Below, piece after piece: positions 1 through 8,921 of a stretch of DNA of 64,000 nucleotides. Under the pieces are notes generated by a model. It was not told the DNA's origin. It did not search any database and saw only the letters and a program-made list of their open reading frames with translations. This DNA comes from Pelomonas sp047654785 (GTDB taxonomy: Bacteria; Pseudomonadota; Gammaproteobacteria; Burkholderiales; Burkholderiaceae_C). Made by a program: the position numbers and the translations under genes. The first letter of the stretch is position 1, and each line of letters begins with the position of its first letter. Location of the stretch: NCBI RefSeq assembly GCF_047654785.1, contig NZ_JASGKQ010000002.1, forward strand, positions 682,001 to 746,000, read 5' to 3'.

Positions 1-517
1 GGGCAAGGTGCCCTTCATCAAGACGCCGCACGGTCCGCTGTGCGAGAGCCAGGTCATCACCGACTACCTGGAGGCCGCCTACCCCGGCACGCCCGCGCTG
101 CTGCCGGCCGACCCCTTCCAGGCCGCCAAGGTGCGCGAGCTGATCGCCTTCGTGGAGCTGCACCTGGAGCTGGTGGCGCGCGAGCTGTACGCCGAGGCCT
201 TCTTCGGCGGCCAGGTCAGCGACGGCACGAAGAAGCGCGTGGCCCGCGTGCTGCCGGCCAACATCCAGGCTTTCAAGCGCCTGGCCCGCTTCGGCCCCTA
301 CCTGGCCGGCGACCGTTTCACGATGGCGGACTGCGCCGCCTGGGCCAGCCTGCCGCTGGTGGCGATGGCCACCAAGGCGGTCTACGGCGACGACCTGCTG
401 GCCGCCGGCGGCGTGGACTGGAAGCCCTACGCCAAGCTCATCGGCGAGCGCCCGCACGCCGCCCGCGTGGCCGCCGACCGCAAGGCCGACGCGCAGCGGC
501 AGCAGCCGGCCGCCTAA
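1..517 (+). CDS. Glutathione S-transferase family protein, 5'-truncated by window edge
   Basis: The reading frame is open from the first bases of the window, so the start lies upstream; about 171 C-terminal residues are present. The first residues (GKVPFIKTPHGPLCESQVI) match the end of the thioredoxin-like N-domain of GSTs, with the cis-proline region and the Glu-Ser pair that binds the gamma-glutamyl part of glutathione. The rest is an all-helical C-domain containing FTMADCAAW, the usual N-capping/hydrophobic-staple region. GSTs conjugate or isomerise with glutathione in the cytoplasm; the substrate cannot be told from the sequence. A terminator hairpin overlaps the stop codon. Confidence 0.85.
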   Translation, partial: GKVPFIKTPHGPLCESQVITDYLEAAYPGTPALLPADPFQAAKVRELIAFVELHLELVARELYAEAFFGGQVSDGTKKRVARVLPANIQAFKRLARFGPYLAGDRFTMADCAAWASLPLVAMATKAVYGDDLLAAGGVDWKPYAKLIGERPHAARVAADRKADAQRQQPAA

Positions 518-535
518 ACTGGCCGGCCTTTTTTT
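505..535 (+). terminator. Rho-independent terminator of the GST gene
   Basis: A perfect 7-bp GC stem, GCCGGCC (505-511) with GGCCGGC (521-527), is followed by a run of seven T from 529. The left arm lies inside the last GST codons and the stop codon TAA (515-517) sits in the loop, so gene and terminator overlap. Confidence 0.85.
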
Positions 536-548
536 CCGCCCCGCCGCC

Positions 549-2330
549 ATGAAGCTGTCGCGCACCCTGCCGTTCGTCCTCGCCGCGCTGCTGCCGGCCG
601 CGCCCGCCGGGGCGCAGGCGGACGCCGAGGCCCGGCTCATCGTGCGCTTCAAGCCGCAGGCGGACAGCGTGCGGGCCAAGGCGCTGGCCTCGCGCGCGAC
701 GCGGGCCGAGGCGCGCGAGATCGCCCAGACCCGCGCGACCGCGCTGGGCATGCGCACGGGCCAGGCGCTGCGTGCCGGCATCAGCCTGGACGAGCGCACC
801 CACGTGGTGGCCGCGCACGGCATCACCGGCGCGCAGCTGGCCCGGCGGCTGGCGGCCGACCCCGAGGTCGAGCTGGTGGCGGAGGATGGTCGCCGCAAGC
901 ACCTGGCCACGCTGCCCAACGACCCGCTGTTCGGCGACGCCACGGTGCCGGCCGAGACCACGGCGGGCGGCGTCCAGCAGCGTGTCATCGACCAGTGGTA
1001 CCTGAAGGCGCCGGGCGCGCCGAGCCACCCGCAGGTCGTCTCCGGCATCAACGCGCCGGCCGCCTGGGACCTCAGCACCGGCGCGGCCAGCGTGGTGGTC
1101 GCGGTGCTGGACACCGGCGTGCGGCAGGACCACCCGGACCTGGCCGGCAAGTTCGTCGCCGGCTACGACATGATCGGCCTCGGCAGCCCGGGCGCGCTGT
1201 CCACGGCCATCGCCAACGACGGCGATGGCCATGACGCCGACCCGTCCGACCCGGGCGACTGGGTCAGCCAGGCCGACGTGGACAGCGGCCGGCTGGGCAG
1301 CGGCTGCGACAGCAGCGACATCGCCAACAGCTCCTGGCACGGCACCCGCGTGGCCGGCCTGATCGGCGCGGCCAGCAACAACGGCCTCGGCATGGCCGGC
1401 GTGGGCTGGGGGCTGAAGCTGATGCCCATCCGCGTGCTGGGCAAATGCGGCGGCTACGACAGCGACATCATGGCCGGCATGCGCTGGGCCGCCGGCCTGG
1501 CGGTGCCGGGCCTGCCGGCGAACCCCGTGAAGGCCAAGGTGCTCAACCTCAGCCTGGGCGGCAGCGGCAGCTGCGGCACCTCGGGCACCGGCGCGCTGTA
1601 CCGCGACACCATCGCCCAGGTCACCGCGGCCGGGGCCACCATCGTCGTCGCGGCCGGCAACTCGGCCGGCCAGGCCGTGGGCCTGCCGGGCAACTGCCCG
1701 GGCGTCATCACCGTGGCGGCGCTGCGCCACGTCGGCACCAAGGTGGGCTTCTCCAGCGTCGGCCCCGAGGTGAGCATCGCCGCGCCCGGCGGCAACTGCA
1801 TCAACATCGGCGCCGGCCAGCCCTGCCTGTACCCGATGGTCAGCACCACCAACCGCGGCACGACCGCGCCGGTGGCGGGCGACGCCAGCTACACCGACAG
1901 CCATTCCTCCGTGGGCACCAGCTTCTCGGCGCCCATCGTCAGCGGCATCGTCGGGCTGATGGCCTCGGTCCGGCCCGGCCTGACGGCGGCCGAGGCGGCG
2001 CGGATCCTGAAGGCCACCGCGCGCCCCTTCCCGACCACCGGCGGCGACGGCAACCCGCCGCAATGCCAGGCGCCCGGCACGGCGGAGCAGCTGGAGTGCT
2101 ATTGCACGACGGACACCTGCGGCGCCGGCATGGTGGATGCGTTCGAGGCGGTCAAGGCGGCGCAGGTGCTCAATGCGCAGGCCGCGGCGGCCTCGGCGGC
2201 GGCCGCCACCGGGAGTGGCGGCGGGGGCGGCGGCGCGATGAGCGCTGCCTGGCTGGCGGCGCTGCTGCTGGCCGCGCTCAGCCTGAGGCGGCCGACGCCG
2301 CCGCGGCCGGCGCCGCGCCGCAGGCCTTGA
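549..2330 (+). CDS. Secreted S8 subtilisin-like serine protease with GlyGly-CTERM-like tail
   Basis: About 593 residues. A signal peptide (MKLSRTLPFVLAALLPAAPAGAQA) is followed by a propeptide-like region and a subtilase domain with the full triad: Asp near 188 (VLDTGVRQDHPD), His near 264 (SSWHGTRVAG) and Ser near 458 (GTSFSAP), plus the oxyanion Asn in VVAAGNSAG. Several Cys in the catalytic half could form disulfides, as expected for an exported enzyme. The C-terminus is a glycine run, one hydrophobic helix (about 565-580) and an Arg/Pro-rich tail, resembling GlyGly-CTERM signals cut by rhombosortase. It probably degrades extracellular or periplasmic protein. Its 3' end overlaps the convergent SPOR gene by 53 bp. 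Confidence 0.9.
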   Translation: MKLSRTLPFVLAALLPAAPAGAQADAEARLIVRFKPQADSVRAKALASRATRAEAREIAQTRATALGMRTGQALRAGISLDERTHVVAAHGITGAQLARRLAADPEVELVAEDGRRKHLATLPNDPLFGDATVPAETTAGGVQQRVIDQWYLKAPGAPSHPQVVSGINAPAAWDLSTGAASVVVAVLDTGVRQDHPDLAGKFVAGYDMIGLGSPGALSTAIANDGDGHDADPSDPGDWVSQADVDSGRLGSGCDSSDIANSSWHGTRVAGLIGAASNNGLGMAGVGWGLKLMPIRVLGKCGGYDSDIMAGMRWAAGLAVPGLPANPVKAKVLNLSLGGSGSCGTSGTGALYRDTIAQVTAAGATIVVAAGNSAGQAVGLPGNCPGVITVAALRHVGTKVGFSSVGPEVSIAAPGGNCINIGAGQPCLYPMVSTTNRGTTAPVAGDASYTDSHSSVGTSFSAPIVSGIVGLMASVRPGLTAAEAARILKATARPFPTTGGDGNPPQCQAPGTAEQLECYCTTDTCGAGMVDAFEAVKAAQVLNAQAAAASAAAATGSGGGGGGAMSAAWLAALLLAALSLRRPTPPRPAPRRRP

Positions 2331-2946
2331 AGCCCGGGGCCAGCGCCGCGTTGCGGCTGGCCCGCAGCTGGCCGGCGAGCAGGCCGTCGGCCTGGACGAC
2401 CAGCGTGTGCCGGGCCTGCGCGGGCGCCAGCTCCAGCACGCGCAGGCCCTTGAGCCCGCGCTTGTCGAACGCGGCGGCCTGCGCGGCCGCGTCGGCCGGG
2501 CTGGCGTGGCGGCTCAGCACGAAGGCGGGCTGTTCGGCGGGCAGGCCGTGCAGCGGTTCGAAGGGCAGCTTGAGCTGCTTGTAGGTGGCTTCCTTGCGGG
2601 CGCGGAACTCGGCGTCGGCGAGCCGGATGGTGGCCACCACCCACACGCCGGGCTGCTCGCTGCTGCGCACCTGGGCCTCGGCGCCCAGGGCGTGCAGCGC
2701 GGCCTGCGCGGCGGCGAGCGCGGCATCGCCCTCCAGCGGGCCCAGCGCCAGGCAGCTGCGCTGCGCCAGCGCGGCCACGGCGCTGGCGGCCAGCGGCTGG
2801 ATGCGCTCGGGATGCTGCTGCGCGGCCAGGCGCTGCGGCTCGCGGCCGCTTTCGGCGGGCAGGCCGGTGACCGTGTCCAGCCAGCCGCGCGACCAGGTGA
2901 AGAACAGGGCGTTGGCCGCCAGCAGCACGAGGACGAGCACGCGCAT
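2278..2946 (-). CDS. SPOR-like inner-membrane protein
   Basis: 222 residues. An N-terminal membrane anchor (MRVLVLVLLAANALFFTW) is followed by a periplasmic part with an Ala/Gln-rich linker and a SPOR-like repeat region beginning near CLALGPL. SPOR domains bind denuded glycan strands of septal peptidoglycan; here the match is by pattern only. The start codon overlaps the stop of the upstream birA gene (TGATG), supporting this ATG over one six codons upstream. Last gene of a SET-birA-SPOR operon. Its last 53 bp run opposite the end of the subtilase gene and encode a low-complexity Ala-rich tail. Confidence 0.7.
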   Translation of the reverse strand: MRVLVLVLLAANALFFTWSRGWLDTVTGLPAESGREPQRLAAQQHPERIQPLAASAVAALAQRSCLALGPLEGDAALAAAQAALHALGAEAQVRSSEQPGVWVVATIRLADAEFRARKEATYKQLKLPFEPLHGLPAEQPAFVLSRHASPADAAAQAAAFDKRGLKGLRVLELAPAQARHTLVVQADGLLAGQLRASRNAALAPGFKACGAAPAAAASAASG

Positions 2947-3668
2947 CACGGTGAGGTCTCCCATCTCAGGCTGATGTCGCCGCCGCTGATGGGCAGCAGG
3001 CCCGCGGCGGTTTCCAGCAGCAGTTCGCCCTGTGGGCCGACGCCGCGCGCGATGCCGGGCTGATCGCCCGCGCGCACCGGGCGGCCGGCCATCAGGTCGC
3101 GCCGCGCGAAGGCGGCCTGCCAGGGCGCGAAGCCCAGGGTCTCGAAGTCGGCCAGCAGGGCGCGCAGCGCCGGGGCCAGGGCGTCCAGCACCGTGGCGGC
3201 GGTGGCCTGCGGCGTCAGCGTCTGCAGCGCCGCGTGGCCGGTGGCGAAGGCGCTGCGGTCGGCGCCGGCCGGCAGCGGCTTCAGGTTGATGCCGATGCCG
3301 ATCACGACGCCGCGGCGCTCCGCCGGCAGCGGCAGGGTCTCGACGAGGATGCCGCAGAGCTTGGCGCCGTCGAGGAAGACGTCGTTGGGCCACTTGAGCC
3401 GGATGCGCTCGCCGCCCGGGTCCAGCACGTCGGCCACGGTGCAGCCGATGGCCAGCGACAGGCCGGAGAGGTCCAGCGCGGCCGGCAGCGGGCAGGCGAT
3501 GGAGAAGGTCAGCGCCGCGCCGGGCTCGGCCTGCCAGGGCCGGCCGCGCCGGCCGCGCCCGGCGGTCTGGCGCTCGGCCGAGATCAGCAGCGGGCCGCCG
3601 CCGTCGCGCAGGTGCTGCAGCGCCTCGGTGTTGGTGGACCCGCACTCGGCGAGGTGGCGGCGCTCCAT
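2946..3668 (-). CDS. birA: Biotin--[acetyl-CoA-carboxylase] ligase
   Basis: 240 residues, a catalytic-core-only BirA lacking the N-terminal DNA-binding domain of the E. coli repressor form. The biotinoyl-5'-AMP loop is present as TAGRGRRGRPW, and KWPNDVFLDGAKLCGILVE is the ligase lysine region. A C-terminal SH3-like domain is suggested by GIARGVGPQGELLLET. It activates biotin with ATP and attaches it to the acetyl-CoA carboxylase carrier protein in the cytoplasm. It starts 2 bp after the SET gene and overlaps the SPOR gene start by 1 bp, so the three are probably co-translated. Confidence 0.93.
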   Translation of the reverse strand: MERRHLAECGSTNTEALQHLRDGGGPLLISAERQTAGRGRRGRPWQAEPGAALTFSIACPLPAALDLSGLSLAIGCTVADVLDPGGERIRLKWPNDVFLDGAKLCGILVETLPLPAERRGVVIGIGINLKPLPAGADRSAFATGHAALQTLTPQATAATVLDALAPALRALLADFETLGFAPWQAAFARRDLMAGRPVRAGDQPGIARGVGPQGELLLETAAGLLPISGGDISLRWETSP

Positions 3669-3670
3669 CG

Positions 3671-4174
3671 TCAGCGGCCCGGCCGGCGGGTCTTGGGCGC
3701 GAGCAGGGTGCCGCGGCAGGTGGCCGCGCCGCACCAGCAGGCGAACTGCCGCTTGACCCGGGCCGTGTGGCGCCCGTCCAGCACCAGGCCGTAGTCGTAG
3801 AACAGCTCCTCGCCGGGCGCCAGGTCGCGCAGCGCGCGGATGTAGACGCGGCCGTCCCGCTCCTCGGCCTCGCAGTTGGGCGCGCAGGCGTGGTTGATCC
3901 AGCGCGCGTCGTTGCCGCCGTGCAGCGCGTCGATGACGAGGCCGCCGTCGAGGTGGAAGTAGAAGGTGTGGTGGGGCTGGGCGGGGTCGTGCGGGTGGCG
4001 GCGCAGCGCCTCGTCCCAGCTGATGCGCTCGCCGGTGTATTCGAGGATGCGCGCGCCCGCCGCGATCGGCGCCACGGCGTAGACGCCCCGGCCATGCACG
4101 CCGGAATCGCGGACTTCGATCTTGCGGCGCGAGGTTTTGCTGGGCTTCAAAACGCTGTGGTACGGTGAATTCAT
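3671..4174 (-). CDS. SET domain protein (putative protein lysine methyltransferase)
   Basis: 167 residues, essentially one SET domain with a post-SET cysteine cluster. Visible motifs are VHGRGVYAVAPIAAG (AdoMet-binding start), WINHACAPNCEAEE (NHxCxPN pseudoknot), GEELFYDYGL (catalytic Tyr region) and CWCGAATCRGTLL (zinc-binding post-SET). The enzyme would transfer methyl from S-adenosylmethionine to lysine; the bacterial substrate is unknown. First gene of the operon with birA, separated from it by 2 bp. The ATG at 4174-4172 is the only start in a sensible place. Confidence 0.85.
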   Translation of the reverse strand: MNSPYHSVLKPSKTSRRKIEVRDSGVHGRGVYAVAPIAAGARILEYTGERISWDEALRRHPHDPAQPHHTFYFHLDGGLVIDALHGGNDARWINHACAPNCEAEERDGRVYIRALRDLAPGEELFYDYGLVLDGRHTARVKRQFACWCGAATCRGTLLAPKTRRPGR

Positions 4175-4256
4175 GGGTGCGCGCGTGCGTGGGCATGCGC
4201 GCGAGGCCCGGATTGTAGGCAGCTAAGAATGAGGCCCCTCGTCCAAGGAGTACCTT

Positions 4257-4350
4257 GGCCGGTCCCCCGAGGGGACGGTGATGCTTGGCGGATTGACCGC
4301 CAAGCACATCGCCAGACGGGCCGGCTTGGGGCGGCCCGGCGCTCGGCCCG
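4257..4350 (+). repeat. Palindromic repeat, copy A (three-hairpin element)
   Basis: Intergenic element between the divergent SET and topB genes. It holds hairpin 1 GTCCCC/GGGGAC (4262-4276), hairpin 2 TGCTTGGCGG/CCGCCAAGCA (4282-4306, loop ATTGA) on a lower stem GGTGAT/ATCGCC with a two-base AC bulge, and hairpin 3 CGGGCC/GGCCCG (4317-4338). It ends in GCTCGGCCCG. The inverted copy at 43063-43158 has the same architecture with different bases in hairpin 2. It lies upstream of the topB start, so it may fall within the topB leader. Confidence 0.75.
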
Positions 4351-4380
4351 GGAGATGAACTGACAACCGATGAACGACCG

Positions 4381-6972
4381 ATGAGCAAGACCCTGATCAT
4401 TGCCGAGAAGCCCAGCGTGGCGCAGGACATCGTCCGCGCGCTGACGCCGGTGGCGGGCAAGTTCGACAAGCACGACGACCACTTCGAGAACGAGCGCTAC
4501 GTCGTCAGCTCCGCGGTCGGCCACCTGGTCGAGATCGCCGCGCCGGAAGAGTTCGACGTGAAGCGCGGCAAGTGGAGCTTCGCCAACCTGCCGGTGATCC
4601 CGCCGCACTTCGACCTCAACCCCATCGACAAGAACAAGGGCCGGCTCAACGCGCTGACCAAGCTGATCCGCCGCAAGGACGTGACGGCGCTGATCAACGC
4701 CTGCGACGCGGGCCGCGAGGGCGAGCTGATCTTCCGGCTGATCGAGCAGTACGCGCGGCCGGCCAAGGGGCCGTGGACGAAGCCGGTGCAGCGGCTGTGG
4801 CTGCAGTCGATGACGCCGGCCGCGATCCGCGAGGGCTTCGAGAAGCTGCGCAGCGACGCGCAGATGCAGCCGCTGGCCGACGCGGCGCGCTGCCGCTCGG
4901 AGGCGGACTGGCTGGTCGGCATCAACGGCACGCGGGCGATGACGGCCTTCAACTCGCGCGACGGCGGCTTCTTCCTGACCACGGTCGGCCGGGTGCAGAC
5001 GCCGACGCTGTCCATCGTCGTCGAGCGCGAGGAGAAGATCCGCAAGCACGTCGCGCGCGACTACTGGGAGCTGCGCGCGAACTTCGACGCGCAGGCCGGC
5101 CAGTACGAGGGCAAGTGGTTCGACCCCGCGTGGAAGAAGAACGACGACGCCGAGCGGCGCGCGGACCGCCTGTGGACGCAGGCCGAAGCGGATGAAATTG
5201 CCAAGGCCGTGCTCGGCAAGCCGGCGACGGTCAGCGAGGAGAGCAAGCCCAGCACGACCAGCTGCGGCGCGCTCTACGACCTGACGACGCTGCAGCGCGA
5301 GGCCAACTCGCGCTTCGGCTTCTCGGCCAAGACGACGCTGTCCATCGCGCAGGCGCTGTACGAGAAGCACAAGGTGCTGACCTACCCGCGGACGGACTCG
5401 CGCTTCCTGCCCGAGGACTACCTGGCCGTCGCCAAGGACACGGCCAAGATGCTGGCCACCGAGGACCTGCCCGGCCCGCTGGCCGCGCTGTCGCGGCACG
5501 CCGCCACCTCGCTGAAGGAGGGCTACATCAAGCCGACCAAGAAGGTGTTCGACAACGCCAAGGTGTCGGACCACTTCGCGATCATCCCGACGCTGCAGGC
5601 GCCCAAGGCGCTGACCGAGGTGGAGGCCAAGCTCTACGACATGGTGGTCAAGCGCTTCCTGGCGGTGTTCTTCCCGCCGGCCGAGTTCCTGGTCACGACG
5701 CGCATTTCTAAAGTGGACAAGCACCACTTCCAGACCAACGGCAAGGTGCTGGTCAAGCCGGGCTGGCTGGCCGTCTACGGCAAGGACGTGGACGACGAGG
5801 ACGCCAACCTGGTGCCGGTGCAGCCGGGCGAGGTCGTGCGCACCGAGAGCGTGGACGTCAAGGCGCTGCAGACCAAGCCGCCCGCGCGCTACACGGAAGC
5901 GACGCTGCTCTCCGCGATGGAGGGCGCCGGCAAGCTGATCGACGACGACGAGCTGCGCGAGGCCATGGCCGAGAAGGGCCTGGGCACGCCGGCCACGCGC
6001 GCCGCGACCATCGAAGGGCTGATCACCGAGAAATACATGCTGCGCGAGGGCCGCGAGCTGATCCCGACGGCCAAGGCCTTCCAGCTGATGACGCTGCTGC
6101 GCGGCCTGGAGGTGGAGGACCTGACCCGGCCCGAGCTGACCGGCGACTGGGAGAGCAAGCTGGCCGCGATGGAGAAGGGCAAGCTGAGCCGCGAGACCTT
6201 CATGGCCGAGATCGCGGCGATGACCGGCAAGATGGTCGCCAAGGCCAAGGGCTATGACCGCGACACCATCCCCGGCGACTACGCGACGCTGAAGACCCCG
6301 TGCCCCAAGTGCGGCGGCGTCGTCAAGGAGAACTACCGCCGCTTCACCTGCACGGGCCGGGACGGCGGGGAGGGCTGCGGCTTCTCGATCGGCAAGATCC
6401 CGGGCGGCCGCAGCTTCGAGCTGGCCGAGGTGGAGCAGTTCCTGCGGGACAAGAAGATCGGCCCGCTGGAGGGCTTCCGCTCCAAGGCCGGCTGGCCGTT
6501 CACGGCCGAGCTGGCGCTGGTCTACGACGACGAGATCGCCAACTGGAAGCTGGAGTTCGACTTCGGCGAGGACGCCAGGAAGGCCGAGAACGACGGCGCG
6601 CCGGTGGACTTCTCGGGCCAGCAGAGCCTGGGCGCCTGCCCCAAGTGCCAGGGCCACGTCTACGAGCACGGCAGCAACTACGTCTGCCAGCACGCGGTGG
6701 GCGAGAAGGTGACCTGCGACTTCAAGACCGGCAAGGTCATCCTGACCCAGCCCATCGAGCCGGCCCAGGTCCACAAGCTGCTGGCCGGCGGCAAGACCGA
6801 CCTGCTGGAGAACTTCGTGTCCAACAAGACGCGGCGCAAGTTCAAGGCCTTCCTGGCCTATGACAGGAAGGAGGGCAAGGTGGTCTTCGAGTTCGAGCCC
6901 CGGGCGGGCAAGCCGGCGGCCAAGGCGGCGCCGGCCAGGAAGGCGGCCGCCAAGAAGGCCGCCAAGGCCTGA
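4381..6972 (+). CDS. topB: DNA topoisomerase III (type IA)
   Basis: 863 residues. The Toprim domain starts at MSKTLIIAEKPSVAQDIV and carries the acidic DAGREGELIF motif. The DNA-cleaving tyrosine is Tyr335 in LTYPRTDSRFLP. Two zinc-ribbon-like repeats follow at the C-terminus (CPKCGG near 641 and CPKCQG near 753), then a lysine/alanine tail typical of GC-rich betaproteobacteria. The enzyme relaxes and decatenates single-stranded-DNA-containing substrates during replication and recombination. The ATG overlaps a four-codon upstream ORF (4371-4385), and two further ATGAAC motifs sit just ahead. A sensor kinase gene begins 17 bp downstream. Confidence 0.95.
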   Translation: MSKTLIIAEKPSVAQDIVRALTPVAGKFDKHDDHFENERYVVSSAVGHLVEIAAPEEFDVKRGKWSFANLPVIPPHFDLNPIDKNKGRLNALTKLIRRKDVTALINACDAGREGELIFRLIEQYARPAKGPWTKPVQRLWLQSMTPAAIREGFEKLRSDAQMQPLADAARCRSEADWLVGINGTRAMTAFNSRDGGFFLTTVGRVQTPTLSIVVEREEKIRKHVARDYWELRANFDAQAGQYEGKWFDPAWKKNDDAERRADRLWTQAEADEIAKAVLGKPATVSEESKPSTTSCGALYDLTTLQREANSRFGFSAKTTLSIAQALYEKHKVLTYPRTDSRFLPEDYLAVAKDTAKMLATEDLPGPLAALSRHAATSLKEGYIKPTKKVFDNAKVSDHFAIIPTLQAPKALTEVEAKLYDMVVKRFLAVFFPPAEFLVTTRISKVDKHHFQTNGKVLVKPGWLAVYGKDVDDEDANLVPVQPGEVVRTESVDVKALQTKPPARYTEATLLSAMEGAGKLIDDDELREAMAEKGLGTPATRAATIEGLITEKYMLREGRELIPTAKAFQLMTLLRGLEVEDLTRPELTGDWESKLAAMEKGKLSRETFMAEIAAMTGKMVAKAKGYDRDTIPGDYATLKTPCPKCGGVVKENYRRFTCTGRDGGEGCGFSIGKIPGGRSFELAEVEQFLRDKKIGPLEGFRSKAGWPFTAELALVYDDEIANWKLEFDFGEDARKAENDGAPVDFSGQQSLGACPKCQGHVYEHGSNYVCQHAVGEKVTCDFKTGKVILTQPIEPAQVHKLLAGGKTDLLENFVSNKTRRKFKAFLAYDRKEGKVVFEFEPRAGKPAAKAAPARKAAAKKAAKA

Positions 6973-6989
6973 GCCGGCCCGAGCGCGCG

Positions 6990-8855
6990 ATGACGCCGGG
7001 GCCGATGAGCATGGGGCTGCAGACGCGGCTGACCGCCGGCATCGCGCTGGTGGCCAGCCTCATCGTGCTGGCCGTGGGCTGGTACTGGACGGCCCGCGAG
7101 GAGGCGGGCCTGATGGCCGGCCTGCGCGAACGCGAGGCGCGCATGGCCGGCCTGATCGCGCGCGGTTTCGCCGGCCCGATCTGGAACCTGGACCACGTCG
7201 CCATCGAGAACCTGCTCGACGCGGTGATGGCCGACCCCGAGGTCCACGCCATCGAGCTCAAGGGCCTGGGCCTGCGCGGCGGCCTGGCCCGGCGCGAGCG
7301 CGCCCAGGCCGCGAACGGCCCGCTGCGCCGGGAGTTCGCCATCAATTACCAGCCCTCGGCCGACGTGGCGGGCACGCCGGTGGCGTCGGCGGTGCTGGTG
7401 GTCACGCGCGACCTGGTGGACCAGCAGATCAGCCGCACGCGGCGGTTCGTGTTCGAGCTGCTGGCCGGCGTGGTGGTGGCGGTGGCGCTGGCGGGCTCGC
7501 TGCTCGTGCACTGGCTGGTGTGCCGGCCCGTCGCGCGGCTGGGCGCGCTGGCGCAGCGCGTGGCCCAGGGCGACCTGGGCGCGCAGGCGGCGGTGGCGCG
7601 CGCGGACGAGATCGGCGCGCTGACCATGCGCTTCAACGCGATGAGCCTGAAGCTGCGCGGCGCCGCCGACCAGGTGCGGCTCAGCTCCGAGGACTTGCGC
7701 GCCAGCGAGGCGCGCTACCGCAGCCTGTTCGAGAACGCGACCGAGGGCATCTTCCAGGCCGACGCCAACGGCCGCGTGCTGGACATGAACCAGGCCTTCA
7801 TGCAGATGCTGGGCCTGGCGCCGCAGCAGGCGCTGGGCCGGCGGCTGCGCCGGGTCACCGGCCTGTCCCGCGAGGACATGCGCCGCGTGACGGCGGTGAT
7901 GAACGGGCAGGGCAAGATCCAGCAGGCCCCGCTGCTGCTGCGCGGCCGCGGCGGCCAGCCGCTGTGGGTGGAGCTGAACGCGCACTGGGTGGCCGGCGAG
8001 GGCGGGCAGCGGCGCATCGAGGGCATGGTCAGCGACATCTCGCTGCGCCGCGAGGCCGAGGCCGAGCTGACGCGCCACCGCGACCACCTGGAAGACCTGG
8101 TCGCCGAGCGCACCGGCGAGCTGCGGGAGGCCAAGACCCGCGCCGAGGCCGCCAACTTCGCCAAGGGCCGCTTCCTGGCGACGATGAGCCACGAGTTCCG
8201 CACGCCGCTGAACGCCATCCTCGGCTTCACGCAGCTGATGCAGATGGACGCCGCCATGCCGGCGGCGCAGCAGGCGCGGCTGCAGCTGATGCGCGACTCG
8301 GGGCTGCACCTGCTGGAGCTGATCAACGACGTGCTGGACATGGCCAGCATCGAGGCCGGCAAGGTGTCGCTCAAGCCCGGCCGCGTGGACCTGCGCGCGC
8401 TGCTGGACATGGCCTGCGACAGCGTGCGGCTGCGCGCCGAGCAGAAGGGCCTGCGCTTCGTCAGCGAGGTGGACGCGCAGCTGCCGGCGCATGTGCTGGT
8501 GGACGGCCAGCGGCTGCGCCAGGTGCTGCTGAACCTGCTGTCCAACGCGGTGAAGTTCACCGACGCCGGCACGGTGTGCCTGGCGGCCACGCTGGCCAGC
8601 CCGCCGCAGGGCGGCCATGCGTGGCTGCGCTTCGCCGTCGCGGACAGCGGCATCGGCATGACGGCGGCCCAGCAGTCGCGGTTGTTCCAGGCCTTCGAGC
8701 AGGTGTCGGAGGCCTCGCGCCACCTCGGCGGCACGGGGCTGGGCCTGTCCATCAGCCAGCAGCTGGTGCAGCTGATGGGCGGCCACATCGCCGTGCAGAG
8801 CGTGGCCGGCCAGGGCAGCAGCTTCGCGTTCGAACTGCGCCTGCCGCTGGCCTGA
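6990..8855 (+). CDS. Membrane sensor histidine kinase (HAMP-PAS-HisKA-HATPase), orphan
   Basis: 621 residues. Two membrane helices (about 14-33 and 152-176) flank a periplasmic sensor loop of about 120 residues. Then come a HAMP linker, a PAS domain (from RYRSLFENATEGIF), a short coiled coil, the dimerisation domain with phospho-acceptor His401 (ATMSHEFRTPLNAILG), and an ATPase domain with N-box LLNLLSNAVKF, G1 DSGIGM and G2 GGTGLGLS. No receiver domain or neighbouring response regulator is present, so its partner lies elsewhere. It follows topB by 17 bp and may be read through from it. The start could alternatively be the Met at 7005. Confidence 0.93.
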   Translation: MTPGPMSMGLQTRLTAGIALVASLIVLAVGWYWTAREEAGLMAGLREREARMAGLIARGFAGPIWNLDHVAIENLLDAVMADPEVHAIELKGLGLRGGLARRERAQAANGPLRREFAINYQPSADVAGTPVASAVLVVTRDLVDQQISRTRRFVFELLAGVVVAVALAGSLLVHWLVCRPVARLGALAQRVAQGDLGAQAAVARADEIGALTMRFNAMSLKLRGAADQVRLSSEDLRASEARYRSLFENATEGIFQADANGRVLDMNQAFMQMLGLAPQQALGRRLRRVTGLSREDMRRVTAVMNGQGKIQQAPLLLRGRGGQPLWVELNAHWVAGEGGQRRIEGMVSDISLRREAEAELTRHRDHLEDLVAERTGELREAKTRAEAANFAKGRFLATMSHEFRTPLNAILGFTQLMQMDAAMPAAQQARLQLMRDSGLHLLELINDVLDMASIEAGKVSLKPGRVDLRALLDMACDSVRLRAEQKGLRFVSEVDAQLPAHVLVDGQRLRQVLLNLLSNAVKFTDAGTVCLAATLASPPQGGHAWLRFAVADSGIGMTAAQQSRLFQAFEQVSEASRHLGGTGLGLSISQQLVQLMGGHIAVQSVAGQGSSFAFELRLPLA

Positions 8856-8921
8856 CCGGGCCGCCGCCCCGTTCCCCTCCCCCCTTTGTCCGTCTCCTTC
8901 GCCTTTCGAGGACCCCACCGC

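Noticed and set aside
4354..4385. Tiny upstream ORFs (ATGAACTGA and ATGAACGACCGATGA) as a leader-peptide control of topB
   Set aside because: They overlap the topB start suggestively, but such short ORFs occur by chance and there is no terminator/antiterminator structure to go with them.
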